A stretch of DNA of 63,220 bases from Chryseobacterium sp. (GCA_027492795.1 JAPUEB010000035.1:1-63220), one strand, 5' to 3'; counted from the first letter of the stretch, positions 35,780-46,148 are shown. Notes: generated from the sequence alone by a model not told the origin. Made by a program: numbers and translations.

Positions 35780-37086
35780 TGAGCGGAACATTTCAGATAA
35801 GAGGAGGAAAACAATTGCACGGAGAAATAACGCCTCAAGGTGCGAAAAATGAAGCATTGCAGATTTTGTGTGCAGTTTTATTGACGGATGAAGAAGTTCG
35901 TATCAAAAACATTCCCGATATCCACGATGTCAATCGTTTAATTGAAATTTTAGGCGATTTCGGCGTAAAAATCACCAAACACGGTCACGGCGATTACTCT
36001 TTTAAAGCCGATGAAGTGAATTTCGACTATATAAAATCCAAAGAATTTAAAAAAGACGGAGCAAGATTGCGAGGTTCCATCATGCTTTTGGGACCAATGT
36101 TGGCGCGTTTTGGCGAAGCATATATGCCGACTCCGGGAGGAGACAAAATAGGACGAAGACGTTTGGATACGCATTTTCAGGGATTTGTGGAACTCGGTGC
36201 TGAATTTTCTTATGATGAAGACGAAGCGTTTTACTCATTAAGAGCGAAAGAACTTCACGGAAAATTTATTTTGTTGGAAGAAGCCTCCGTTACAGGAACT
36301 GCAAACGTAGTAATGGCGGCAGTTTTGGCGAAAGGAAAAACCAGAATTTATAACGCGGCGTGCGAACCTTATTTGCAGCAATTGTGCAAAATGCTCAACA
36401 GAATGGGCGCGAATATTTCCGGAATAGGTTCCAATTTATTGACGATTGAAGGCGTTTCACATCTTCGCGGAACGGAACATACAATGCTTCCGGATATGGT
36501 GGAAATCGGTTCGTGGATTGGTCTCGCAGCCATGACAAAATCTGAAATCACCATAAAAAATGTCAACTGGAATCATCTTGGCGTAATTCCAAATACGTTT
36601 AGAAAATTAGGAATTCACTTGGAACAGAGTAACGACGATATTTATATTCCAGCTCAAGAACATTATAAAATTCAGAAATTTATTGACGGGTCAATTCTAA
36701 CGGTTTCAGATGCGCCTTGGCCAGGATTTACGCCGGATTTGCTTTCCATTATTTTGGTAGTGGCAACACAAGCGAAAGGAACGGTTCTCGTTCACCAAAA
36801 AATGTTTGAATCCAGACTATTTTTTGTGGATAAATTGATTGATATGGGCGCGCAAATTATCTTGTGCGATCCGCATAGAGCGACAGTTGTTGGCTTAAAT
36901 CACGAGTATCCGTTGCGTGGAACAACCATGACATCTCCCGATATTCGTGCAGGAAACGCACTTTTGATTGCCGCACTTTCCGCAGAAGGAAAATCCATCA
37001 TCCATAATATTGAGCAAATCGACCGTGGTTATGAAAATATTGATGGAAGATTGAAAGCTTTAGGTGCGGATATTGAGAGGATTTAG
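35779..37086 (+). CDS. murA: UDP-N-acetylglucosamine 1-carboxyvinyltransferase with Asp at the fosfomycin site
   Basis: 435 residues, usual MurA length. Transfers enolpyruvate to UDP-GlcNAc, the first committed step of peptidoglycan synthesis. GAKNEALQIL (21-30) holds the conserved Lys-Asn. The active-site loop reads TPGGDKIGRRRLDTH (118-132): Asp122 replaces the Cys (E. coli Cys115) that fosfomycin alkylates. Asp variants are active and fosfomycin-resistant in other bacteria (e.g. Mycobacterium, Chlamydia). Start overlaps the DUF4290 stop. Confidence 0.95.
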   Translation: MSGTFQIRGGKQLHGEITPQGAKNEALQILCAVLLTDEEVRIKNIPDIHDVNRLIEILGDFGVKITKHGHGDYSFKADEVNFDYIKSKEFKKDGARLRGSIMLLGPMLARFGEAYMPTPGGDKIGRRRLDTHFQGFVELGAEFSYDEDEAFYSLRAKELHGKFILLEEASVTGTANVVMAAVLAKGKTRIYNAACEPYLQQLCKMLNRMGANISGIGSNLLTIEGVSHLRGTEHTMLPDMVEIGSWIGLAAMTKSEITIKNVNWNHLGVIPNTFRKLGIHLEQSNDDIYIPAQEHYKIQKFIDGSILTVSDAPWPGFTPDLLSIILVVATQAKGTVLVHQKMFESRLFFVDKLIDMGAQIILCDPHRATVVGLNHEYPLRGTTMTSPDIRAGNALLIAALSAEGKSIIHNIEQIDRGYENIDGRLKALGADIERI

Positions 37087-37199
37087 AAAAATAATTAAAG
37101 CAGATTTTGCTAATTAACTAGATTTTTTAAAAATTGCACGCTCAACATTTTAATAAAAATCAATCTGCGAAATCTGTAAAATCTGCGAGAGAAAAAATT

Positions 37200-37230
37200 A
37201 AAGCATTTAGAACAACTGAATGCTTTTTTT
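37200..37230 (+). terminator. murA terminator
   Basis: AAAGCATT / AATGCTTTTTTT with a short loop, just before the next start. The preceding spacer holds AATCTGCGAAATCTG-type repeated words. Confidence 0.75.
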
Positions 37231-37237
37231 ATAAAAT

Positions 37238-38236
37238 ATGCAAAACACAAAAACACCATCCCATTTAATTACAAAACTCACAGCACTTTGGGCAGTAAGC
37301 GAAAGTGGTTTGGGCGGAATTTTCCACGCGATGAAATTGCCTTTTTCGGGATTAATTTTAGGAAGTTTTGCGGTAATGATTGTTACTTTTATCGCTTTAA
37401 ATTCAGAAAAAAAGTTCAAAACAATTCTTCAGGCAACATTGATTGTCATTTTAATAAAAGCCATTGCAAGTCCACATTCTCCCTTCACAGCTTATGTTGC
37501 GGTGATGTTTCAGGGCGTTTTGGGAGCGTTGATTTATTCAATTTTTAAGGTCAATAAATTTTCAGCCATTATTTATGGAGTGATTGCGCTGCTCGAAAGT
37601 GCTTTGCAAAAACTATTGATGATGGTTTTAATTTTTGGCGTGAATATTTGGGAAGCATTTCAAGAATTTTTCCATTCGCTTTCCAAGCAATTCAATCTAC
37701 AAAGTTTGGAAATTCTGCCCATAACCATCGTCGGAATTTACTGTTTGGTCTATTTCGTTGGGGGAATTTTGGCAGGAAATTTCGCTATTCATCTTCCGGA
37801 AGCCATAAAAAAAGAGGCATTTCTTATACAGTCCGAAAATTATCAAAATATTTCGCCGGACGAAATCAAAAAAAAACGAAAAAGCAAAACCCGTTTCGTA
37901 GGATTGTTCTTTATTTTGCTTTTTGTAGTTACCGTTTTTGTGTTTTCGGGCTCTTTGGATAAAGCGATGTATGCATTTTTACGAACGATTGCTGCGATTG
38001 TGATTTTATGGTTTGTCATCAATCCTTTATTCAAATTTTTATTGGAAAAATGGAAAAACTCACAAAAATTAAAGAAACAAAAACAACTGAATGAAGTTTT
38101 GGAATTTGTTCCCCAATTTCAAAATCACGCAAAAAAAGCACGAGTTGTTGCTGGTTTTGAAACTTCATCTTTCAAAAAATTAAAGAAATTTTTGTTGGTT
38201 TGGATGGCGCTTTCTTTATATGATGAAGATGGGTGA
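37238..38236 (+). CDS. unrecognised polytopic membrane protein
   Basis: 332 residues. About five hydrophobic segments in residues 15-190 (TALWAVSESGLGGIFHAMKL, GLILGSFAVMIVTFIAL and others), two more near 225-275, then a Lys-rich cytoplasmic C terminus. I do not recognise the family. Its size and compact early helices recall transporter S-components, but that is a guess. It precedes the molybdenum-cofactor genes after a 368-bp repeat-filled gap, so membership of that cluster is uncertain. Confidence 0.6.
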   Translation: MQNTKTPSHLITKLTALWAVSESGLGGIFHAMKLPFSGLILGSFAVMIVTFIALNSEKKFKTILQATLIVILIKAIASPHSPFTAYVAVMFQGVLGALIYSIFKVNKFSAIIYGVIALLESALQKLLMMVLIFGVNIWEAFQEFFHSLSKQFNLQSLEILPITIVGIYCLVYFVGGILAGNFAIHLPEAIKKEAFLIQSENYQNISPDEIKKKRKSKTRFVGLFFILLFVVTVFVFSGSLDKAMYAFLRTIAAIVILWFVINPLFKFLLEKWKNSQKLKKQKQLNEVLEFVPQFQNHAKKARVVAGFETSSFKKLKKFLLVWMALSLYDEDG

Positions 38237-38261
38237 TTTTGTTTTAAACTAAAAAATATCT

Positions 38262-38420
38262 AACCACAAAAGCCACAAAAGTTTTTAGAGCTGGAAATGA
38301 TTACTCAAAAGATAGATAACAAAAGAAAAAATCAAAGATTTTTATTATTTATGTGAACTTTTCAAACGAAATAAGCTCCAACAACCAAAGAAAAAATAAA
38401 CTTTTGTGCCTTTTGTGATT
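38262..38420. repeat. MITE-like element, copy 1
   Basis: Left end AACCACAAAAGCCACAAAAG and inverted right end CTTTTGTGCCTTTTGTGATT enclose about 120 bp with an AAAATCAAAGATTTTT core. Related copies: 40558-40655 (no right end) and 52711-52873. It fills part of the 38237-38604 spacer; no gene seen. Confidence 0.7.
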
Positions 38421-38472
38421 ATAAAACTATATGAATGTCAGCAATCTTTAACAATGCTATTTCTGAAGCGTT

Positions 38473-38548
38473 GTCATTCTGAACGTACTGAAGAATCGAT
38501 TTGATTATCAACAGATTCTTCATTCCGCTATGCTCCATTCAGAATGAC
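38473..38548. repeat. GTCATTCTGAA palindromic repeat, family B, copy 1
   Basis: Begins GTCATTCTGAACGTACTGAA and ends with inverted CATTCAGAATGAC; inner arms GAAGAATC / GATTCTTC. A second copy is at 54827-54907. Confidence 0.8.
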
Positions 38549-38604
38549 AAACATAACGTTAATACTAAAAAGACATTCATTTAAAACTATTTTAAAATAT
38601 TAAA

Positions 38605-39714
38605 GTGATTTATTCAAAAAACATATTTATTTTTTCAGATGAAATTGGCGTTGGAAAAACGACAACGCTTGAATTTTGGCTAAAAAATCAGAAAAACATC
38701 GGCGGATTTCTTTCTCCAAAAATTGAAGGAAAACGGTTTTCCAAAAACTTGGAAACCGACGAAATTAGACCGATGGAAACCTCCGAAAATGGATTGAAAA
38801 TCGGAAAATATGAGTTTGACAAAAAGGTTTTTGAATGGGCGGAAGAGGAAATTTATCGACAATTTAATTCTGAAAAAAACTGGCTCATTATTGATGAAAT
38901 TGGTCCTTTGGAAGTGCGAAAAGAGCAAGGTTTTCATCAGCTTCTTTTGAAAATTTTTGAGGAAAATAACGAAGATAGAACCAACCTACTTTTTGTAGTC
39001 CGAGATTTTTTAGTGGATGAATTTTTGACAAAATATCAATTAAACGAAGCCAAAATACTACCCAAATTTATTTTTAAAGATAAATCCCCTGAATCTTTAC
39101 CTTTACCTCAACCTCTGCCTCATCCTCTCCCACTTCCTCTCACCGGAATTGTTCTTTGCGGTGGTGAAAGTAAAAGGATGAATTCCGACAAAGCACTTTT
39201 GCAATATTCCGAAGAACCGCAATGGAAAAAACTTGAAAAAATGTTGAAACCATTTTGCGAAAAAGTGGTTATTTCTGTTAACGAAAATCAATGGAATAAC
39301 TGGGCAAAAAATGAAGAAGAATTTTTTGTAAAAGACAAAGAAAAATATGAAAACAACGGACCTTTTTCAGGGTTGATGAGTGTTTTGGAGGATTTTTCGG
39401 ATGAAGGCTTTTTTGTTGTGGGAATTGATTATCCCTATTTGGAAACTAAAAATTTAGTTCAACTTTTTAACGAGAGAGATGAAAATTACGATGCGGTTTG
39501 CTTTGAAAAAGAAGGCTTTACCGAACCTTTGATCTCGATAATTGAAGCAAAGGCACTTGTCAAACTAAAAAAATATTTTGAAAGCGGTGAAAACTCACTG
39601 AGCCGGTTTTTAAAAAATATCCATACGAAAAAAGTGATTTCAAAAGAAACAGATTTTTTAAAAAACATCAATACCGAAGAAGATTTTCGTAATTTTAGAA
39701 AGTTATTCCGATGA
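38605..39714 (+). CDS. THEP1-type nucleotide kinase fused to MobA
   Basis: 369 residues, GTG start. Residues 1-about 150: THEP1 (DUF265) P-loop NTPase, Walker A GVGKTT (about 16-21) and Walker B LIIDEIGPLE. Residues about 163-176: a Leu-Pro repeat linker (LPLPQPLPHPLPLPL). Residues 177-369: MobA-type molybdenum-cofactor guanylyltransferase, with VLCGGESKRMNSDKA as the GTP-binding signature and NNGPFSGLMS. MobA attaches GMP to molybdopterin-Mo to make the bis-MGD-type cofactor; the NTPase partner role is unclear. The two are usually separate proteins. Overlaps fdhD by 4 bp (ATGA), so they are coupled. Confidence 0.85.
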   Translation: MIYSKNIFIFSDEIGVGKTTTLEFWLKNQKNIGGFLSPKIEGKRFSKNLETDEIRPMETSENGLKIGKYEFDKKVFEWAEEEIYRQFNSEKNWLIIDEIGPLEVRKEQGFHQLLLKIFEENNEDRTNLLFVVRDFLVDEFLTKYQLNEAKILPKFIFKDKSPESLPLPQPLPHPLPLPLTGIVLCGGESKRMNSDKALLQYSEEPQWKKLEKMLKPFCEKVVISVNENQWNNWAKNEEEFFVKDKEKYENNGPFSGLMSVLEDFSDEGFFVVGIDYPYLETKNLVQLFNERDENYDAVCFEKEGFTEPLISIIEAKALVKLKKYFESGENSLSRFLKNIHTKKVISKETDFLKNINTEEDFRNFRKLFR

Positions 39715-40538
39715 TAAGAGAAATTCAAATAAAAAAAATAAAGGATTTTGGAGAAGAAATTTTTCAAAAAGAAGATGTTTTGGCGATTGAAGAACCGTTG
39801 GAAATCGCTTTAAAATCAGGAAATAACAATGAAACTTCACTTGTATCCGTCACGATGCGCACTCCAAATAATGATGAAGAATTGGCGGTCGGTTTTTTAT
39901 TTACTGAGGGAATTATTTATTCGAGAAAAAATCTTGCTGAAAAAGTCTCCAACAGTTTTATAGAGAACAAAATCACCATCAACCTCAATGAAAATTTTGA
40001 TGCCGAATTGGATAAACTGAAGCGCAATTTTTATACAACCAGCAGTTGCGGTGTTTGTGGAAAAGAAAGCATCGAAGCTATAAAACAGGTTTGCAAAATT
40101 CCTTTAAAAAAGGAAAAAATGGAGGTAAAAATTCAACATATTTTTGAACTTCCGGAAAAATTGAGAAATGCGCAAAAAACTTTTGATGCAACCGGCGGAA
40201 TTCACGCTTCGGCATTGTTTGATACAGAAGGAAATCTCTTGAATTTGCGAGAAGACGTGGGAAGACACAACGCACTTGACAAACTCATTGGTGCCGAACT
40301 CATCAATTGCCTTACCGAAAATTTTAGTTTAGAAAATAAAATCTTACTTTTAAGCGGCAGAGCGAGTTTTGAACTCATCCAAAAAGCTGCGATGGCAGGA
40401 ATTCAGATGGTTTGTGCGATTGGAGCTCCGAGTTCACTGGCTGTGGAAACGGCAGAAAATTTTGGTATAACCTTGATTGGTTTTCTGAAAAATGGAAACT
40501 GCAACGTTTATTGTGGTGAAGAGAAAATAATTTTCTAA
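39711..40538 (+). CDS. fdhD: formate dehydrogenase accessory sulfurtransferase FdhD
   Basis: 275 residues. The catalytic pair Cys113 and Cys116 is in TSSCGVCGKES. Other FdhD marks are NDEELAVGFLFTEGII, REDVGRHNALDK and SGRASFELIQKAAMAGI. Passes sulfur from IscS to the molybdenum of formate dehydrogenase. No formate dehydrogenase gene is in the window. Confidence 0.95.
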   Translation: MIREIQIKKIKDFGEEIFQKEDVLAIEEPLEIALKSGNNNETSLVSVTMRTPNNDEELAVGFLFTEGIIYSRKNLAEKVSNSFIENKITINLNENFDAELDKLKRNFYTTSSCGVCGKESIEAIKQVCKIPLKKEKMEVKIQHIFELPEKLRNAQKTFDATGGIHASALFDTEGNLLNLREDVGRHNALDKLIGAELINCLTENFSLENKILLLSGRASFELIQKAAMAGIQMVCAIGAPSSLAVETAENFGITLIGFLKNGNCNVYCGEEKIIF

Positions 40539-40557
40539 AAAATATCGAAAAGTTTTT

Positions 40558-40655
40558 AAACCACAATAGGCACAAAAGAAGCATTCGGCTATTTAAGTAA
40601 AAAAATAATTCAATAAAGCTCACAAAAGTTTGAAAATCAAAGATTTTCATAATTA
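40558..40655. repeat. MITE-like element, copy 2 (right end missing)
   Basis: AAACCACAATAGGCACAAAAG at the left and GAAAATCAAAGATTTTC as the core, matching copies 1 and 3. It lies between fdhD and the DUF7009 gene. Confidence 0.6.
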
Positions 40656-40676
40656 ACGATATAAACCAAATAAAAA

Positions 40677-41048
40677 ATGAAAATAAGGATTAAAGGCAAC
40701 AGCATCCGTTTGCGATTGACAAAAACTGACATACAAAACCTAAAAACGGTTGAAAAAGTGGAAGAAAAAACCATTTTAAGTGGTAATCAAATTTTTCAAT
40801 ATTCATTAGAAAAAAATGAAAATTCCGACAGTTTGAAAGCAACTTTTGAAAACTCGAAAATTTCCGTTTTTCTACCTCAAAACGAATGGGAAACCCTTGT
40901 GAATACTGATGAAATCACTGTAAGCGGACATCAGGAAAATGGCGAAGAAGGCAATCTTTTTTTACTAATTGAAAAAGATTTAAAATGCTTGGATGCCACT
41001 TTTGAAGATCAAAGCGATATGTATGAAAACCCTAAAGCGCATTGCTAA
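40677..41048 (+). CDS. DUF7009-like small protein of the Mo-cofactor cluster
   Basis: 123 residues, soluble, no signal. Begins MKIRIKGNSIRLRLTKTDI and ends with CLDATFEDQSDMYENPKAHC, a conserved tail with two Cys. Such proteins sit beside fdhD or moco genes in Bacteroidota (from memory). Function unknown. A terminator follows. Confidence 0.65.
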   Translation: MKIRIKGNSIRLRLTKTDIQNLKTVEKVEEKTILSGNQIFQYSLEKNENSDSLKATFENSKISVFLPQNEWETLVNTDEITVSGHQENGEEGNLFLLIEKDLKCLDATFEDQSDMYENPKAHC

Positions 41049-41110
41049 ACGCCGTCTATTATTCCTAAAGATTTTTTTTAAACGACATTACTAAAAGATT
41101 TTCAGAACAT

Positions 41111-41145
41111 AAAAATTCCACATCTATTGTGATGTGGAATTTTTA
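41111..41145. terminator. bidirectional terminator
   Basis: AAAAATTCCACATC / GATGTGGAATTTTT with a 6-base loop, between the convergent DUF7009 and sdhB genes. Confidence 0.9.
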
Positions 41146-41202
41146 ATTGCTTTATAGTTTTTTCAAACTTTCACTAAAGTTTAAAATTTTGGAAAAGTTA
41201 TT

Positions 41203-41970
41203 TTATCCCTTATCCACCATTGCACCCATAAACTCTCGGTTCATTCTCGCAATGTTTTCCAAAGAAATTCCTTTCGGACATTCCACTTCACAAGCACCGG
41301 TGTTGGAACAGTTTCCGAAGCCTTCTTCATCCATCGTTTTTACCATATTCAGAACTCTGCGTTTTGCTTCAACTTTACCTTGTGGAAGTAGCGCAAACTG
41401 AGAAACTTTTGCACCAACGAAAAGCATTGCCGAACCGTTTTTACAAGTTGCAACACACGCTCCGCAACCAATACAGGCTGCAGCATCCATTGCTTTGTCG
41501 GCATCTTCTTTTGGAACCGGAATATTGTTGGCATCGGTTGTTTTTCCAGAAGTATTTACGGAAATAAAACCACCTGCAGCCATAATTCTGTCAAATGCGC
41601 TTCTATCAACCACCAAATCTTTGATGATTGGGAAAGCCGCACTTCTCCACGGTTCGATGGTAATCGTTTCGCCGTCTTTGAACATTCTCATGTGTAACTG
41701 ACAAGTAGTAATTCCCGTATCCGGACCGTGCGGACGACCATTGATGTAAAGGGAACACATTCCGCAGATTCCTTCACGACAGTCGTGATCGAAAGCTACA
41801 GGTTCGCTTCCGTTGTTTACCAACTCTTCGTTGAGCATATCCAACATTTCGAGGAATGATGAATCGGTGGAAACATCAGAAAGTTTGTAGGTTTCAAACT
41901 GTCCTTTTGATTTATTGTTTTTCTGTCTCCAAATTTTCAGAGTCAGATTTAAGCCTTTTTTTGCACTCAT
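41203..41970 (-). CDS. sdhB: succinate dehydrogenase/fumarate reductase iron-sulfur subunit
   Basis: 255 residues. [2Fe-2S] cysteines in CREGICGMC and ITTC; [4Fe-4S]/[3Fe-4S] cysteines in [11 protein letters not shown], the NCSNTGAC segment and CP. Relays electrons from the flavoprotein to the membrane quinone site. Last gene of sdhCAB. Confidence 0.96.
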   Translation of the reverse strand: MSAKKGLNLTLKIWRQKNNKSKGQFETYKLSDVSTDSSFLEMLDMLNEELVNNGSEPVAFDHDCREGICGMCSLYINGRPHGPDTGITTCQLHMRMFKDGETITIEPWRSAAFPIIKDLVVDRSAFDRIMAAGGFISVNTSGKTTDANNIPVPKEDADKAMDAAACIGCGACVATCKNGSAMLFVGAKVSQFALLPQGKVEAKRRVLNMVKTMDEEGFGNCSNTGACEVECPKGISLENIARMNREFMGAMVDKG

Positions 41971-41991
41971 TTTCTTTACTGTTTTTGGAGA

Positions 41992-44004
41992 TTATTTATA
42001 ACTTCTTGTTTTCACTTCGATATTTTCGTAAACCAAATCTTCTTTGTGAAGGATTTCAGCATTAATATCTTCTCCATTATATTCCCAACACGAAACAAAT
42101 TTGAAATTTGCATCATCTCTTTCAGCTTCTCCTTCTGGTGTTGCGTGATCCCAACGGAAATGTCCGCCGCAAGATTCTTCTCTTGTTAAGGCGTCTTTTG
42201 CCATCAGTTGTCCTAATTCCAAGAAATCTGCAACACGGAACGCTTTTTCCAATTCAGGATTCATCTCGTCGTTGGAACCTGGAACTCTTACGTCTTTCCA
42301 GAACTCTTTTCTTACCTCTTCGATTTCTACAATCGCTTCCCTCAAACCTTCCGGTGTTCTTCCCATTCCTACTTTATTCCACATGATGTGTCCTAACTTT
42401 TTGTGGAAATAATCTACCGAATGTTTTCCATTATTATTAAGGAAAAAATTGATTTTATCTTGAACTTCCTTTTCAGCAGCGTCGAAATCTGCAGTATTTG
42501 TAGGAATTGCCCCTGTTCTGATGTCCGCAGAAAGATAATCTGCAATCGTGTAAGGAAGCACAAAATAACCGTCCGCTAAACCTTGCATCAACGCTGAAGC
42601 GCCCAATCTGTTTGCGCCGTGATCAGAGAAATTCGCTTCACCAATTACGAAACATCCTGGAATTGTGGATTGCAAATTATAATCAACCCAAACTCCACCC
42701 ATCGTGTAATGAACTGCAGGATAAATCTTCATCGGCGTTACATAAGGATTGTCTGCCGTGATTTTTTCGTACATCACGAAAAGGTTTCCGTATTTTTCTT
42801 CAACCCACGCTTTTCCTAAATCGTAGATTTGTTTTTCGGAAGGATTGTGGATGTTTTTTTCCAAAGCAGATTCTCTACCTTTTTTCATAATTTCTGTTGA
42901 GAAATCAAGGTAAACTCCTTCTTTGGTATCGTTATTTTCAATTCCGTAACCGGCGTCGCAACGTTCTTTTGCTGCTCTGGAAGCCACATCACGAGGAACC
43001 AAGTTTCCGAAAGCAGGATATCTTCTTTCTAAATAATAATCTCTGTCTTCTTCTTTTATGGTTTCTGGTTTCAATCTTCCTTCGCGAATAGCAACGGCAT
43101 CTTCAATATTTTTAGGAACCCAAATTCTTCCTGAATTTCTTAAAGATTCCGACATCAAAGTCAGTTTAGATTGCTGCGTTCCATGAACCGGAATACAAGT
43201 CGGGTGAATTTGTACATAACAAGGATTTGCGAAATACGCTCCTTTTTTGTGAATTTTCCAAGAAGCAGAAACGTTGGAACCCATCGCGTTTGTGGAAAGG
43301 AAATACACGTTTCCATAACCTCCGGAAGCGATTACAACTGCGTGTGCAGAATGTCTTTCGATTTCTCCGGTTACTAAATTTCTTGCGATAATTCCTCTTG
43401 CTTTTCCGTCAACCACAACCAATTCTAGCATTTCGTGACGGTTGTACATTTTGATTTTTCCTTTTCCGATTTGTCGGCTCATTGCGGAATATGCTCCCAA
43501 CAATAATTGCTGTCCGGTTTGACCTTTTGCGTAGAAAGTTCTTTTCACCTGAACACCACCGAAAGAACGGTTATCCAATTGTCCGCCGTATTCTCTACCG
43601 AAAGGAACACCTTGCGCAACACACTGGTCGATGATATTTCCGGAAACTTCTGCTAAACGATATACGTTTGCTTCTCTTGCGCGGTAATCGCCACCTTTTA
43701 TCGTGTCGTAAAATAATCTGTAGATAGAGTCGCCATCGTTTTGATAATTTTTTGCTGCGTTAATTCCACCTTGAGCCGCGATGGAGTGCGCTCTTCTTGG
43801 TGAATCCTGATAGCAAAATGCTTTTACATTATAGCCTTGTTCCGCCAAAGTTGCGGCTGCAGAACCACCTGCAAGTCCGGTTCCCACCACAATAATATCA
43901 ATTTTATCGCGGTTGTTTGGTGCAACCAAGTTCATATGATTTTTATGATTACTCCATTTTTCCGCTAACGGACCGTGTGGAATTTTTGAATCTAATTTGC
44001 TCAT
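41992..44004 (-). CDS. sdhA: succinate dehydrogenase/fumarate reductase flavoprotein subunit
   Basis: 670 residues. FAD-binding [17 protein letters not shown], histidyl-FAD segment [15 protein letters not shown], and the catalytic region HPTCIP. Length fits the type B enzyme of Bacteroidota. 13 bp after sdhC. Confidence 0.96.
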   Translation of the reverse strand: MSKLDSKIPHGPLAEKWSNHKNHMNLVAPNNRDKIDIIVVGTGLAGGSAAATLAEQGYNVKAFCYQDSPRRAHSIAAQGGINAAKNYQNDGDSIYRLFYDTIKGGDYRAREANVYRLAEVSGNIIDQCVAQGVPFGREYGGQLDNRSFGGVQVKRTFYAKGQTGQQLLLGAYSAMSRQIGKGKIKMYNRHEMLELVVVDGKARGIIARNLVTGEIERHSAHAVVIASGGYGNVYFLSTNAMGSNVSASWKIHKKGAYFANPCYVQIHPTCIPVHGTQQSKLTLMSESLRNSGRIWVPKNIEDAVAIREGRLKPETIKEEDRDYYLERRYPAFGNLVPRDVASRAAKERCDAGYGIENNDTKEGVYLDFSTEIMKKGRESALEKNIHNPSEKQIYDLGKAWVEEKYGNLFVMYEKITADNPYVTPMKIYPAVHYTMGGVWVDYNLQSTIPGCFVIGEANFSDHGANRLGASALMQGLADGYFVLPYTIADYLSADIRTGAIPTNTADFDAAEKEVQDKINFFLNNNGKHSVDYFHKKLGHIMWNKVGMGRTPEGLREAIVEIEEVRKEFWKDVRVPGSNDEMNPELEKAFRVADFLELGQLMAKDALTREESCGGHFRWDHATPEGEAERDDANFKFVSCWEYNGEDINAEILHKEDLVYENIEVKTRSYK

Positions 44005-44017
44005 ATTAAATTGAAAA

Positions 44018-44686
44018 TTATTGAGTTACGTAATGAAAAATTGCGATGAAGATAAAACCTGCAGGAATCAGGATGGAATACCAATTTCCTAAAGCCTTAA
44101 TCACCGGTGTATATTTTGGATGTCTTGCTCCGATGGACTGGAACGACGATTGGAAACCGTGCGCCAAATGTAAACCAAGCAAAACAAAAGAAATTACATA
44201 AAGTACCACTCTCCAAATCTCTCCAAATTTTGCGTGAAGTTCACCCCAAAATCTTGTCATATCATTTGGATCTCCTTCTCCTGGAACATATTTGTAAGTC
44301 ATTTCATGTGCCCAGAAATCATACATGTGAAGTGCAAGAAACGCCAAAATCACGGCTCCGGAAATAATCATATTTCTCGACATCCACGTTGAATTTGCTG
44401 CAGAACCGTTAACTGCGTATTTTACAGGTCTTGCCTTGTTGTTTTTCATTTCTAAAACGAAGCCCATGATGAAGTGAAAGAACACCGCAAAAACTAAAAT
44501 AGGCTGCATCAGAAACTGAACCGCGGGATTGTAACCCATAAAATAGGACGCACTGTTGAACGCATCTTCGCTGAAAACCGAGAGCATATTAACCGAAAGG
44601 TGCATCACAAGAAAAATCAGCAAAAACATTGCGGACAATGCCATTGCATACTTTCTACCGATGGTAGAACTCGTTAAACCTGCCAT
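44018..44686 (-). CDS. sdhC: succinate dehydrogenase cytochrome b subunit
   Basis: 222 residues, five hydrophobic helices, with haem-ligand candidates in [25 protein letters not shown] and [10 protein letters not shown] single large membrane subunit, type B diheme design, so no sdhD is expected and none is seen. Confidence 0.94.
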   Translation of the reverse strand: MAGLTSSTIGRKYAMALSAMFLLIFLVMHLSVNMLSVFSEDAFNSASYFMGYNPAVQFLMQPILVFAVFFHFIMGFVLEMKNNKARPVKYAVNGSAANSTWMSRNMIISGAVILAFLALHMYDFWAHEMTYKYVPGEGDPNDMTRFWGELHAKFGEIWRVVLYVISFVLLGLHLAHGFQSSFQSIGARHPKYTPVIKALGNWYSILIPAGFIFIAIFHYVTQ

Positions 44687-44711
44687 ATAATTTGATTATT
44701 TTGAATTTTCA

Positions 44712-44719
44712 CAAAGTTA
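44712..44719 (-). promoter_or_regulatory. candidate -7 box for sdhCAB
   Basis: Minus strand TAACTTTG, 25 bp before the sdhC start. Confidence 0.55.
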
Positions 44720-44890
44720 AAGAAATGTTAAGGTAAGTAAAAGTGAGATTCGTCAGAATTTTACAGTTTGTAATGCTTCTAAATAACGTGTTTTATTTTA
44801 CTGTTTTTTTCTATACATCACAAATTTTAGATTAAATTTACCGCTCATAATAAATTATCTGTATTAAATTCTCTAATTGAGTTTAATTTT

Positions 44891-44898
44891 TATATTTG
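44891..44898 (+). promoter_or_regulatory. -7 box abutting the TPR-LuxR start
   Basis: TATATTTG, 5 bp before the ATG at 44904. Confidence 0.5.
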
Positions 44899-44903
44899 CA
44901 AAA

Positions 44904-46148
44904 ATGGTATCTGTGAAAAAAATTTACTTTTTCTTCTCTCTATTTATTTTCTCTGTTTGCTTTAGCCAATCTGCTGATTTATCAAAATTAGAAAGTGAAG
45001 TTTTCGCATTAAATAAGAAAGGTGATTATAAAGTTTCACAGCAGAAGGTGATTGATTTTCTAAAAAGAAGAAGTTTATCGAGCAGTGATGAAGCAAAATT
45101 ATATGTTTTGTTATCTGCAACCTACCGCAGCTTGCTGGATTATCCTACCGCTATAGATTATCTACTTCAGGCACAAAGTATTGGAACTTATCTACAGCCA
45201 AATGATTCTGTAGTTTCCGAGATCAATTCTCAACTGGCATATTTGTATTTCGACTCCAACCAATACGACAAATGTGCTAAAATCATGCAGATTATTGAGA
45301 AAAATAAATACATCAACATTTCACCCGTAGACAAGGCTTATCTTACAATGCAGCAGGGTTACCTACAATTTTTGGAGAATAATTATGAACTAGCCGCCAA
45401 AAAATACAATGAAGCTCTAAAAATCCTACAAAAAGCTTCCCCATGCGATACACCTGTAATTTTGGTAAAGGAAATGCAGCTCTATGGAAAGCAACAAAAT
45501 CTCTCCGAAGCTGAAAATTTTTATCAAAAATCAATAAAAATCTCGGATTCTTGCAAGATTTTAAAATACAAATTGTATGCAACCGAAGAACTAGTAACCG
45601 TTTATCAACAGAATAAAGCCTACGAAAAGGCAGACCATTATTCAAAAGTAGCCCAAGACCTTAGAAAACAGTTCGACAGAGAAGGAAAGGTTTTTGATTT
45701 GCATGAAGAAAGCATGAAGTATGTGGAAGAAGAAGAAAAAGATTTTGAGCAGTTTAACCTTATAAAAACCATTATCTATATTATTTCATTAATCTTATTT
45801 TTATTATTGGTGTATTATTTCTACAAAAAATCATCATATCATAAAAGGGAAAAAGAAAAACTGGATGCCGAACTGAGCCAGATGAAAAAGGAACTGAAAG
45901 TATTTTCGGAATATCAGTTTACACACCAAAATTCTGCGAAAGAAGCAGATGTGCTAAATTTTGAAAAACTGAACGATCGCCAAAAGGAACTCCTTAAATA
46001 CATGACGGAAGGTTTCAGCAACAAAGAAATTGCAGAAAAATTGTTCATCACCGAGGCGACTGTAAAGTACCACATCAAAAACATCTACGAAATACTGGAA
46101 CTGAAAAACAGGAAGGATTTTTTCGCAAAAATTTCAAAAAAGCAATAA
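44904..46148 (+). CDS. TPR-LuxR membrane regulator
   Basis: 414 residues from the ATG at 44904; an upstream TTG frame would include the -7 box. Signal peptide to about residue 22 (FSVCFSQS), TPR-like helices (about 25-270), one membrane helix at about 287-307, coiled coil, and a true LuxR/GerE HTH at about 354-414 (LNDRQKELLKYMTEGFSNKE, then TEATVKYHIKNIYEIL). Same layout as the 33302 protein but shorter. It precedes a patch with palindromic operator-like sites and a secreted protein that it may control. Confidence 0.88.
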   Translation: MVSVKKIYFFFSLFIFSVCFSQSADLSKLESEVFALNKKGDYKVSQQKVIDFLKRRSLSSSDEAKLYVLLSATYRSLLDYPTAIDYLLQAQSIGTYLQPNDSVVSEINSQLAYLYFDSNQYDKCAKIMQIIEKNKYINISPVDKAYLTMQQGYLQFLENNYELAAKKYNEALKILQKASPCDTPVILVKEMQLYGKQQNLSEAENFYQKSIKISDSCKILKYKLYATEELVTVYQQNKAYEKADHYSKVAQDLRKQFDREGKVFDLHEESMKYVEEEEKDFEQFNLIKTIIYIISLILFLLLVYYFYKKSSYHKREKEKLDAELSQMKKELKVFSEYQFTHQNSAKEADVLNFEKLNDRQKELLKYMTEGFSNKEIAEKLFITEATVKYHIKNIYEILELKNRKDFFAKISKKQ

